In this document: one piece after another, positions 1-6,781 of the stretch
Position numbering within the stretch: the first letter of the stretch is position 1
How the letters are laid out: each line of letters begins with the position of its first letter
Assembly: GCF_937891315.1 (NCBI RefSeq)
Contig: NZ_CALAGI010000110.1
Span: 1 to 14,394, forward strand
Origin: an uncultured Amaricoccus sp.
Lineage (GTDB): Bacteria > Pseudomonadota > Alphaproteobacteria > Rhodobacterales > Rhodobacteraceae
DNA: 14,394 bases
Direction of reading: 5' to 3'
Notes under the pieces: generated by a model
Seen by the model: only the letters and a program-made list of their open reading frames with translations
What the model was told of the DNA's origin: nothing
Database searches by the model: none
Translations under genes and position numbers: made by a program

Positions 1-119
1 AGGACGAGGGCGAGACCGGCGACCTCGTCGAGCGCCTGATGGGCAAACGCCCCGAGCTCCGCTTCCAGTACATCACCGAAAACGCGAGGTTCGTCGACGA
101 GGAGGAGCTGGACGTCTGA
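1..119 (+). CDS. parE: DNA topoisomerase IV subunit B, C-terminal end (partial)
   Basis: The first complete codon is at base 3 and the frame runs to a TGA at 117-119, giving 38 residues. The sequence contains LMGKRPELRFQYI followed by ENARFV and ends EELDV. This LMG-x-x-P-E-x-RF-x-(F/Y)-I-x-ENA signature is the extreme C-terminus of type IIA topoisomerase B subunits. ParE is preferred over GyrB because GyrB usually reads LMGDxVEPRRxFIExNA here. ParE pairs with ParC to decatenate daughter chromosomes, using ATP. The 5' part lies outside the window, so domain content and start cannot be judged. Confidence 0.85.
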   Translation, partial: DEGETGDLVERLMGKRPELRFQYITENARFVDEEELDV

Positions 120-128
120 CGTGTGGAA

Positions 129-181
129 GCGGGCCGCGCCAAAGCCAGCGCTCCAGCCGTGCAACCAATCGCTCGGCCCGC
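129..181. repeat. Inverted repeat after parE
   Basis: GCGGGCCG at 129-136 is an exact inverted copy of CGGCCCGC at 174-181, and AGCG at 147-150 can pair with CGCT at 170-173 to continue the stem. It starts 10 bases after the parE stop. The loop is large and no T-run follows, so it is not a typical intrinsic terminator. It may shape the 3' end of the parE transcript or be chance in G+C-rich DNA. Confidence 0.3.
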
Positions 182-252
182 GCGATCCACTATGCAAAGC
201 GCTTCGCCCCATCGAGGCATGACCGCCCTCGCGCAACTCCACCCCCACCGCG

Positions 253-272
253 AAAAGCCGGCTCAACCCGGC
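253..272 (-). terminator. Probable intrinsic terminator of the nuclease gene
   Basis: Read on the minus strand, GCCGG (272-268) pairs with CCGGC (261-257) around a six-base loop GTTGAG, followed at once by TTTT (256-253). The hairpin starts about a dozen bases past the nuclease stop codon (284-286). The stem is only 5 bp but all G-C, so termination is plausible rather than certain. Confidence 0.5.
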
Positions 273-283
273 GCGGCACGCCC

Positions 284-970
284 CTACCCGCCGCCGCCCA
301 CCGGGCGCCAGCCGGCGGCCCTGGCTTCGGTCTCGTCGCAGAACCAGCGCTGGCCCTTGGCTTCGTTCACATGCACGCGGGCGTACCAGCGTGAGTCCGG
401 TGTGTGATAGATCCGCTCGCCCCTGGCGTTGATGTTGCCCTTGATCCGGCATTCGCGGTCGGCCGCGTCGTCGCCGCCGGAAGCCGGCACGAAGGCGCGG
501 GCGCGGTAGCTCCAGGCCACCTGGGCCTCGCCCTGCCAGAGCCCGCGGCGGTCCGCGCGGGCCAGCGCCTCGGTCTCCACATAGGCCACGCTGTAGCGGG
601 TGTAGGCCCAGGCGAGCCCCTCGGCCACCATGACGCCGCCGAGGTCGCGCCCGCCGGCGCGGCAGCGGGCGACGGTCCGGTCGTAGCGGTCGCGATCCAC
701 GGGCGCGCAATGCACGCGCTGGCCCGCGACCAGCGCGGTCAGCCGGGCGCGGGCGGCGGCGCCGCAGGCCCAGTCGCGACCGCGGGCATCGACGCAGGTC
801 TGCGCCTTCTCCGGCGCGTCGATGCCGAACAGCCGGACATGCGCGTCGCCGATCACCAGCGTGTCGCCGTCGCTGACCCGCGCCACGCCTGCCAGATCGG
901 CGCCCCGCGTCGCCGGCCCGAGCGTCAGCGCGCCCATGAGAAGCCCGATCCCGATCGTCGCCCGCCGCAT
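284..970 (-). CDS. Secreted thermonuclease-family (SNase-like) nuclease
   Basis: This 228-residue protein carries a staphylococcal-nuclease-type domain, about residues 26-140, which in this family cleaves phosphodiester bonds in DNA or RNA with Ca2+. Visible motifs are DGDTL (34-38), R46-L-F-G-I-D-A-P-E54 and D94-R-Y-D-R98. R46, E54 and R98 match the catalytic Arg, Glu, Arg of the family. The start at 970 is chosen because MRRATIGIGLLMGALTL is a good signal peptide ending near TRGA-D, and GGAAGGG lies just upstream on the coding strand. The frame is open to 1021 but that extension would bury the signal peptide. A C-terminal module from about residue 174 (CRIKGN, then IYHTP, RWFC and AGWR motifs) resembles the small cysteine-containing domain often appended to alphaproteobacterial thermonucleases. 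The true substrate (extracellular nucleic acid, or a cell-wall role) is unknown. Confidence 0.85.
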   Translation of the reverse strand: MRRATIGIGLLMGALTLGPATRGADLAGVARVSDGDTLVIGDAHVRLFGIDAPEKAQTCVDARGRDWACGAAARARLTALVAGQRVHCAPVDRDRYDRTVARCRAGGRDLGGVMVAEGLAWAYTRYSVAYVETEALARADRRGLWQGEAQVAWSYRARAFVPASGGDDAADRECRIKGNINARGERIYHTPDSRWYARVHVNEAKGQRWFCDETEARAAGWRPVGGGG

Positions 971-1173
971 GCCGCAGCCCTTCCCGCCCTTGGGTCGCGC
1001 CATTGGCACGCGCCGGGACAAAGGTTTGGTTAACGGGCCGAGGGATACGCCGCGCCACCGCGGTTGAAAAGCGCGCTGAAACCGACGGTTCGCGGTCGTG
1101 ATCGGGGAACACTGGCGAGCCGGACGGCCGGGCGCTATGGTCGCGCGAAAGGCACGGCCGAACCGGAGCGAAC
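971..1173. promoter_or_regulatory. Divergent intergenic region, nuclease / small secreted protein
   Basis: About 200 bases separate two divergent starts, so promoters for both genes should lie here. On the minus strand GTTAACC (1028-1034), overlapping ACCAAACCTT (1030-1021), contains a TTAACC half-site like those bound by CtrA, but no second correctly spaced half-site is seen. I could not assign convincing -35/-10 pairs. The 10-mer AAGGTTTGGT (1021-1030) recurs at 2209-2218 in front of dksA. Confidence 0.3.
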
Positions 1174-1593
1174 ATGCGCCTGACTCTTGTCCCCCTTCTC
1201 GCCGCCCTCGCGCTCCCCCTCGCGGCGCGCGCCGCGGACAGCATCGCCGACGCGGTCAATATCCCGCCCGACGAATGGGAAGCGATGGCCATGGGGCGGA
1301 CGCTTACCTACCGGATCAACGGCCAGTTCTGGGCACTGGAGCATTACTATCCCGGCACCAATCGGGTGACGCTGCAGGTCAATGACGGCAGCTGCCTGCA
1401 GGGCACCTGGGACTACGAGGCGCCGCGCTATTGCTTTCACTGGGATGGGCAGGGCACCGCCTGCTTCCGGCACGCGCGGCTCGGCGATCAGATCCTGATC
1501 ATCGAAACCCTGGACGGCCAGGATACGCCGATGACCCAGACGATGACCGACGTCACCGACACGCCCCTGACCTGCGCCCCCGTCACCAGCTGA
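1174..1593 (+). CDS. Small secreted protein of unknown function, four cysteines
   Basis: This is a 139-residue protein that I cannot name. An N-terminal signal peptide (MRLTLVPLLAALALPLAARA) predicts export to the periplasm, with cleavage about residue 20. The mature part has four cysteines (C74, C87, C97, C134), enough for two disulfides. It also has a pattern of short strands: G-R-T-L-T-Y (41-46), E-H-Y-Y-P-G (56-61), C-L-Q-G-T-W (74-79), Y-C-F-H-W (86-90). The G-T-W...CF...C spacing recalls small alphaproteobacterial DUF995-like periplasmic proteins, but this is a resemblance only. A GGAG lies upstream of the ATG. The gene is convergent with dksA, with about 90 bases between their stops. 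Confidence 0.75.
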   Translation: MRLTLVPLLAALALPLAARAADSIADAVNIPPDEWEAMAMGRTLTYRINGQFWALEHYYPGTNRVTLQVNDGSCLQGTWDYEAPRYCFHWDGQGTACFRHARLGDQILIIETLDGQDTPMTQTMTDVTDTPLTCAPVTS

Positions 1594-1642
1594 CGACGAA
1601 GGCAGGCGCCGGAGGTCAACGCACCGGGACCGCCAAACGAGC

Positions 1643-1657
1643 GATCCCCGGGGGATC
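1643..1657. repeat. Short perfect palindrome between convergent genes
   Basis: GATCCCC, one central G, then GGGGATC form a 15-base palindrome between the stop of the small secreted protein and the dksA stop. It could form a tight hairpin shared by both convergent transcripts, but no T-run follows on either strand, so a terminator role is unproven. Confidence 0.35.
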
Positions 1658-1686
1658 AAGCTGGAGTTCGGCCCGCCGGACCGTGG

Positions 1687-2109
1687 TCAGTCGTCGCGGT
1701 GCACGCGCTCCTTGCGCTCGTGGCGTTCCTGCGCCTCGAGGCTCAGGGTCGCGATCGGCCGGGCATCGAGTCGGCGCAGCGAAATCGGCTCGCCCGTCTC
1801 CTCGCAATAGCCGTAGCTGCCGTCTTCGATCCGGCGCAGCGCCGCGTCGATCTTGGAGACGACCTTGCGCTGCCGGTCGCGGGTGCGCAGTTCCAGCGCG
1901 CGGTCCGTCTCCTCGGAAGCGCGATCGGCGATGTCGGGGATATTTCGGGTCCCCTCCTGCATCGTTTCGATCGTGCCCTTGCTCTCGGCCAGGATAGACA
2001 CCTTCCAGGCAAGCAGCTTGCGCCGGAAATAGTCGAGCTGGCGGGGGTTCATGAAGGGTTCGTCTTCGGTTGGCTGGTACTCGACGTCGAACTTGGTTTC
2101 GGCCTTCAT
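1687..2109 (-). CDS. dksA: RNA polymerase-binding transcription factor DksA
   Basis: This 140-residue protein is DksA, which binds the secondary channel of RNA polymerase and with ppGpp adjusts rRNA, ribosomal and amino-acid gene transcription. The coiled-coil tip keeps D59-x-x-D62-R-A64, matching the E. coli tip residues D71, D74 and A76. It is followed by ELRTRDRQRK and the globular part GYCEETGEPI...RRLDARPIATLSLEAQ. Of the four zinc-binding cysteines of classical DksA only C102 remains; the others are T105, S123 and A126. Such cysteine-poor DksA proteins are usual in Alphaproteobacteria and still fold. The start is supported by GAGGTGA a few bases upstream of the ATG. The gene stands alone, divergent from the AAA+ ATPase gene. 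Confidence 0.93.
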   Translation of the reverse strand: MKAETKFDVEYQPTEDEPFMNPRQLDYFRRKLLAWKVSILAESKGTIETMQEGTRNIPDIADRASEETDRALELRTRDRQRKVVSKIDAALRRIEDGSYGYCEETGEPISLRRLDARPIATLSLEAQERHERKERVHRDD

Positions 2110-2311
2110 CGACTAGTCACCTCACATAACACGTCTGCCGAACAAACCGCCCTCGGGTCTCGCTTGAGCGGATCGCTTGGCCCCGACCGTTTCGCCGCCT
2201 CCCGATATAAGGTTTGGTGAAGCTTGTCACGCGGAACATAAGGAAACTTGCCTAACGATCGCGGGATGTTAGGGTAACCGCCGCGAAGTCGGGCAACGGG
2301 CGGAAGAATCG
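2110..2311. promoter_or_regulatory. Divergent promoter region dksA / AAA+ ATPase
   Basis: These 200 bases are more A+T-rich than the surroundings and must drive two divergent genes. A weak candidate for dksA on the minus strand is GTGACA (2230-2225), 15 bases, TATATC (2209-2204). A weak candidate for the ATPase on the plus strand is TTGCCT (2248-2253), 16 bases, TAGGGT (2270-2275). ATAAGG occurs twice (2207-2212 and 2238-2243). GGAAG (2303-2307) is the likely ribosome site for the ATPase gene. The promoter calls rest on similarity to the sigma-70 consensus only. Confidence 0.35.
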
Positions 2312-3154
<843 letters not shown>

Positions 3155-3203
3155 TCATCGCCCGTGCATTGGCGCGTGACACCGGCCGCCGCCCATGCCA
3201 TTG

Positions 3204-3212
3204 TGCAGTGCA
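3204..3212. promoter_or_regulatory. TGC-rich palindrome, possible PhaR-type operator
   Basis: TGCA-G-TGCA sits within TTGTGCAGTGCAACATAA (3201-3218), 18 bases before the first ATG of the phasin-like gene. PhaR repressors of polyhydroxyalkanoate-producing Alphaproteobacteria bind TGC-rich sites in front of phasin genes. The site, its position and the gene type agree, but no PhaR gene is in this window, so the assignment is inference. Confidence 0.4.
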
Positions 3213-3229
3213 ACATAAATGGAGGACAG

Positions 3230-3538
3230 ATGATGGGCCGCATTTGGAGCTACCCCGAGTTCCTGAATTCATGGGTGAAACTGACAACCGCCTGCGTCGA
3301 CATCAGTCTGAACGCCAGCGAAGTGATCTTTCGCCGCACAATGAAGATCGCCTCCGGCGAGATGAGCCGGCCCGAGGCGGTGGCGATGGTGCTGGAGAAG
3401 GCGACCGCCTTCGCAAGCGCAACAGAGCGGGCGACGGTCGCGGCGGCTCGCGGCGGGGACGCGATCGGCATCGCCTCGGCGGCCCTGAAGCCCTATCGCA
3501 CCAAGACGCGGTCAAACGCCCGCCGCCTGCGCGGCTGA
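3230..3538 (+). CDS. Small phasin-like protein of unknown function
   Basis: This is a 102-residue, largely helical, basic-tailed protein. The frame is open back to 3164, but GGAGG at 3221-3225 precedes a double ATG (3230 and 3233), so the start is one of these; 3233 has the better spacing. The region before it holds a TGC-rich palindrome rather than coding-like sequence. Residues run as an amphipathic alanine-rich helix (EVIFRRTMKIASGEM, then MVLEKATAFASATERATVA) ending A-L-K-P-Y-R-T-K-T-R-S-N-A-R-R-L. That tail (K-P-x-x-x-K-T-x-x-N-x-R-R-L) is one I associate with small alphaproteobacterial proteins variously labelled phasin-like or 'antifreeze protein'. A role on storage granules is possible, not shown. 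The gene lies in the same block as the ATPase, but the operator suggests its own control. Confidence 0.65.
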   Translation: MMGRIWSYPEFLNSWVKLTTACVDISLNASEVIFRRTMKIASGEMSRPEAVAMVLEKATAFASATERATVAAARGGDAIGIASAALKPYRTKTRSNARRLRG

Positions 3539-3569
3539 TCCAGACACGTACGGCGAGCGGGTCGAGGCC

Positions 3570-4010
3570 ATGACGGTCTCGATTCGCCCGATCGCGCCGT
3601 CGGACGAGGTCGCGTGGCGGTTGCTGTGGCGCGGCTATCTCGACTACTACGAGACGGTGCTCGACGATGAAATCTACCGGGCCAGCTTTGCCCGGCTGAC
3701 CGACCCCGCGGTGACCGACTATCACGGTCTGCTCGCGCTGCTTGATGGCGCCCCCGTCGGTCTCGTGCACTACATCTTTCATCGCCATGGCTGGCAGATC
3801 GAGGAGGTCTGCTATCTGCAGGATCTCTACGTGGTACCCGAGGCGCGCGGCACGGGCGCCGGGCGCCGGCTGATCGAGGCGGTCTACGCCGCCGCCGACG
3901 CGGCCGGACGGCCGAATGTCTATTGGCTGACCCAGACCTTCAATACCACCGCGCGCCAGCTCTATGACCGGGTGGGAACCGCGACCCCCTTCATCAAATA
4001 CCGCCGCTGA
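3570..4010 (+). CDS. GNAT-family N-acetyltransferase
   Basis: This 146-residue, single-domain GNAT enzyme transfers an acetyl group from acetyl-CoA to an amine; the substrate cannot be told. It opens with the usual SIRPIAPSDE strand and helix. Motif A is LYVVPEARGTGAGRRLIEAVY (86-106), with the pyrophosphate-binding R-G-x-G-x-G at R93-G98. Motif B is F-N-T-T-A-R-Q-L-Y-D-R-V-G, ending in a short strand with FIKYRR. It starts 31 bases after the phasin-like gene and the lipoprotein gene follows 11 bases after its stop, so co-transcription is likely. No signal peptide is seen, so it acts in the cytoplasm. Confidence 0.9.
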   Translation: MTVSIRPIAPSDEVAWRLLWRGYLDYYETVLDDEIYRASFARLTDPAVTDYHGLLALLDGAPVGLVHYIFHRHGWQIEEVCYLQDLYVVPEARGTGAGRRLIEAVYAAADAAGRPNVYWLTQTFNTTARQLYDRVGTATPFIKYRR

Positions 4011-4021
4011 GGGAGGCGTCC

Positions 4022-5410
4022 ATGCGCGCTCGCCAGCCCGCCGCCCTCGCGCCGAGCGCATACGCGCCGCCGCTGCTGATCGCGCTGCTGACGGCGTTCC
4101 TGCTCGCCGGTTGCGCGGTCGCGCCGACGCAGGGGCCGGAGCTGAGCAGCGTGCGCTTCGCGCCGCAGACGCTGCCAAAGGGCATCGCCCGCTCGAACCG
4201 CGATCTGGCACAGGATTTCCTCGACCTCACCTTCGCGCTCGAAAGCGGCGAACCCCTGCCGGCGCTGCTGCGCTACGAGACACCGGTCCGGGTCTATCTG
4301 CGCTCGCCCAGCCTCGCGAGCTATCGCCCGGATCTCGAGGCGCTGCTCCATCGGCTGCGGGTGGAGGCCGGCATCGACATCGCCGAGACCCGCGATCCCG
4401 AGCAGGCACAGATCTTCATCGAGGCGGTGCCGGCCTCGCGCATCGCCCGGGTGTTCCCGACCGCCGCCTGTTTCATCGTCCCCGGGGAACGCGACTGGCA
4501 AGGCTTCCAGAGCCGGCGCGCCGAGACCCATCCGCGCTGGTCCGAACAGAAAAGCCTCGGCGAGGCGGCGATCTTCCTGCCGCTCGACACCACGCCGCAG
4601 GACGTGCGCGACTGCCTCGCCGAGGAGATCACCCAGGCGCTGGGCCCCGCGAACGATCTGTATCGCCTGCCGGATTCCATCTGGAACGACGACAATTTCC
4701 ACGGCGCCCCGACCGCCTTCGACATGACGATCCTGCGCGCCCTCTACCAGCCTGAACTTCGCAGCGGCATGACGCGAAAGGAGGCCGCGGCGGTCCTGCC
4801 CCGCGTTCTCGACAAGGTGAACCCCAAGGGCCGCCGCCTGCCCCGCCAGCCACGCCAGCCGGAGTCACGGGTTTTCGCCGAGGCGATCGAGGCCGCCCAG
4901 GCGCATGACGTCGGCCGCGGCGAACGGCTGGCGGCCGCGCGCCGCGCCGTGCAGAGCGCGGAGGAGATGCGTCCCATCGACCACCGGCTCGGCGTGGCGC
5001 TGCTGACCCTCGGCCGGATGAACCTGCGGGGCGACCCCGCGCTCGCCGCCGCGAATTTCACCGAGGCCTACGACCTTTTCCAGACCAAGCTCGGGCCGCA
5101 TGACATTCGCACGGCGCAGGCGGGCGTGCATATGGCCGCGCTGGCCTCCGGCCTCGGCCAGCCGGAGGCGGCGATCGCGCTCGCCGACAAGCATGTCCCC
5201 GACGCCATCGCCGGTCAGAACGCGGTGCTGGTCGCGAGCCTGCTCGCCATCAAGGCCGAGGCGCTGGCCCAGCTCGACCGGCTGCCCGAGGCCGAGGCGG
5301 CGCGGCTCGACTCGCTCCGGTGGGCGCGCTATGGCTTCGGCGACGCGGACGGCTCGCTGGGGCGCGAACAGGCCCAGTTGACCGCTCTGCTCGCCAGCCA
5401 GAAACAGTAA
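4022..5410 (+). CDS. DUF2927-type lipoprotein with helical C-terminal repeats
   Basis: This 462-residue predicted lipoprotein has a hydrophobic stretch and lipobox L28-A-G-C31, so lipid attachment at C31 is expected. The N-terminal half (about 45-245) resembles DUF2927. It has F-L-D-L-T-F-A-L-E-S-G, V-R-V-Y-L-R, a ...TAACFIV... segment and the characteristic CLAEEITQALGPANDL followed by DSIWNDDNF. The C-terminal half (about 285-460) is alanine-rich and helical with TPR-like pairs such as RLGVALLTLGRMNLRGDPALAAANF, a possible protein-interaction platform. GGGAGG precedes the ATG. No enzymatic activity is established for DUF2927 that I know of, and no HExxH motif is present. It lies between the MoxR-like ATPase and the VWA gene, next to a small membrane protein. 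Confidence 0.8.
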   Translation: MRARQPAALAPSAYAPPLLIALLTAFLLAGCAVAPTQGPELSSVRFAPQTLPKGIARSNRDLAQDFLDLTFALESGEPLPALLRYETPVRVYLRSPSLASYRPDLEALLHRLRVEAGIDIAETRDPEQAQIFIEAVPASRIARVFPTAACFIVPGERDWQGFQSRRAETHPRWSEQKSLGEAAIFLPLDTTPQDVRDCLAEEITQALGPANDLYRLPDSIWNDDNFHGAPTAFDMTILRALYQPELRSGMTRKEAAAVLPRVLDKVNPKGRRLPRQPRQPESRVFAEAIEAAQAHDVGRGERLAAARRAVQSAEEMRPIDHRLGVALLTLGRMNLRGDPALAAANFTEAYDLFQTKLGPHDIRTAQAGVHMAALASGLGQPEAAIALADKHVPDAIAGQNAVLVASLLAIKAEALAQLDRLPEAEAARLDSLRWARYGFGDADGSLGREQAQLTALLASQKQ

Positions 5411-5420
5411 GGTCCCCCGC

Positions 5421-5591
5421 ATGGTACTGACGCTCGCCTTCGCCATCGGAATGCTGGTCGGCTGGCGGCGCGCGGCCCTCGCCGGTGGCGACCGACTCGA
5501 CAAGCTGCAATACGCCGCCGCCCACGGCATCGCCCTGACGCTGGCGGTGTTCACCGCCTGGATTCTCGCCGTGCGCTTCGGCTGGCTCTAG
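5421..5591 (+). CDS. 56-residue two-helix membrane protein
   Basis: ATG at 5421 opens a 56-residue frame ending in TAG at 5589-5591. It starts 10 bases after the lipoprotein stop and ends 2 bases before the VWA gene start, a spacing typical of translationally coupled genes. The sequence has two hydrophobic helices, LTLAFAIGMLVGW (about 3-15) and GIALTLAVFTAWILAV (about 36-51). They are joined by a polar loop with W-R-R-A and G-G-D-R-L-D-K-L-Q-Y-A-A-A-H-G. That loop (RGG-x-R-x-D-x-x-QYAA-like) is one I recall from tiny Rhodobacterales proteins wrongly labelled 'apolipoprotein acyltransferase'. No acyltransferase could fit in 56 residues. It is probably an inner-membrane peptide; a link with the ATPase/VWA pair is inference. 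Confidence 0.75.
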   Translation: MVLTLAFAIGMLVGWRRAALAGGDRLDKLQYAAAHGIALTLAVFTAWILAVRFGWL

Positions 5592-5593
5592 GC

Positions 5594-6781
5594 ATGTATA
5601 CGCGCTTTTTCGAGGATTTGCGCGCCGCCCGGATTCCCGTCTCGCTCCGCGAATATCTCACCCTGCTCGAGGCGCTCCAGGCCCGGATCGCCACCTACGA
5701 CGCCGAGGCGTTCTACTATCTTGCCCGAGCCGCGCTGGTGAAGGATGAACGGCACATCGATCGGTTCGACAAGGTGTTCGCCGCCACCTTCGGTGGGCTG
5801 GAAGCCGAAGGATCGGCGGGCGCTGGCCCCGAAGCGACCGCCCTCCCCGCCGACTGGCTGCGCAAGCTCGCCGAAAGGCACCTGTCGCCCGAGGAACGGG
5901 CCGAGATCGAGGCGCTCGGCGGCTTCGACAAGCTGATGGAAACGCTGGCAAAGCGCCTCGCCGAGCAGAAGGGCCGGCATCAGGGCGGCTCGAAATGGAT
6001 CGGCACGGCCGGCACCTCGCCGTTCGGCGCCTACGGCTACAATCCGGAGGGCGTCCGCGTCGGTCAGGACGAGAGCCGCCACCAGCGGGCGGTCAAGGTC
6101 TGGGACAAGCGCGAGTTCCGCGATCTCGACGACGGGGTGGAGATCGGCACGCGCGCGATCAAGCTCGCGCTCCGCCGCCTGCGCCGCTGGGCGCGCGAGG
6201 GGGCGGCGGACGAGCTCGACCTGCCGGGGACCATCCAGGCCACGGCGCATCAGGGCTGGCTCGACGTGGTGACGCGGCCGGAACGGCGCAACGCGGTCAA
6301 GGTGCTTCTGTTCCTCGATGTCGGCGGCTCGATGGACCCGCATGTGCGCAAGGTCGAGGAGCTGTTCTCCGCCGCCCGCGCCGAGTTCCGCCATCTGGAG
6401 CATTTCTATTTCCACAATTGCGTCTACGAGGGCCTCTGGCGCGACAACCGTCGCCGCTGGGACGCGCAACTGCGGACCGAGGACATTCTGCGCACCTATG
6501 GCCCGGACTATCGCTGCGTCTTCGTCGGCGACGCCGCGATGTCGCCCTACGAGATCACCCATCCGGGCGGCGCCAACGAACACTGGAACGAGCTCAGCGG
6601 CGCCGAGTGGCTGACGCGCGTTCTCGCGGCCTGGAGCCATGCGATCTGGATCAATCCACTGCCGCGGGCGGCCTGGGACTACAACCAGTCGGTCGCGATG
6701 ATCTCGCGCCTCTTCGGCGGGCGGATGTATCCGATGACGCTCGCCGGCCTCGACGAGGGCATCCGGGAGCTCGCCCGGTGA
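5594..6781 (+). CDS. CoxE-like VWA domain protein
   Basis: This 395-residue protein is of the CoxE-like branch, whose members partner MoxR-class ATPases as adaptor or client-binding subunits. The N-terminal region starts RFFEDLRAARIPVSLREYLTLLEAL. A Gly/Tyr-rich family block (WIGTAGTSPFGAYGYNPEG, from W135) follows, and the C-terminal VWA domain starts about residue 235. Its metal site reads D242-V-G-G-S-M247 in place of canonical DxSxS, which I believe is usual for this subfamily. Later conserved pieces are FYFHNCVYE, VFVGDAAMSPYEI and WINPLPRAAWDYNQS. The start is set by the two-base gap to the preceding small gene. The stop overlaps the next start. The natural partner is the ATPase at 2312-3154, which in many genomes is directly adjacent. 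Confidence 0.87.
   Translation: MYTRFFEDLRAARIPVSLREYLTLLEALQARIATYDAEAFYYLARAALVKDERHIDRFDKVFAATFGGLEAEGSAGAGPEATALPADWLRKLAERHLSPEERAEIEALGGFDKLMETLAKRLAEQKGRHQGGSKWIGTAGTSPFGAYGYNPEGVRVGQDESRHQRAVKVWDKREFRDLDDGVEIGTRAIKLALRRLRRWAREGAADELDLPGTIQATAHQGWLDVVTRPERRNAVKVLLFLDVGGSMDPHVRKVEELFSAARAEFRHLEHFYFHNCVYEGLWRDNRRRWDAQLRTEDILRTYGPDYRCVFVGDAAMSPYEITHPGGANEHWNELSGAEWLTRVLAAWSHAIWINPLPRAAWDYNQSVAMISRLFGGRMYPMTLAGLDEGIRELAR

Noticed and set aside
3164..3229. Longer start for the phasin-like gene
   Set aside because: The GGAGG immediately before the ATG pair at 3230/3233 and the TGC-rich palindrome inside the extension indicate non-coding leader.
5995..6777. Upstream extension of the ligase frame
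   Set aside because: This stretch is coding for the VWA protein in another frame; the ligase similarity begins only after GTG 6778.
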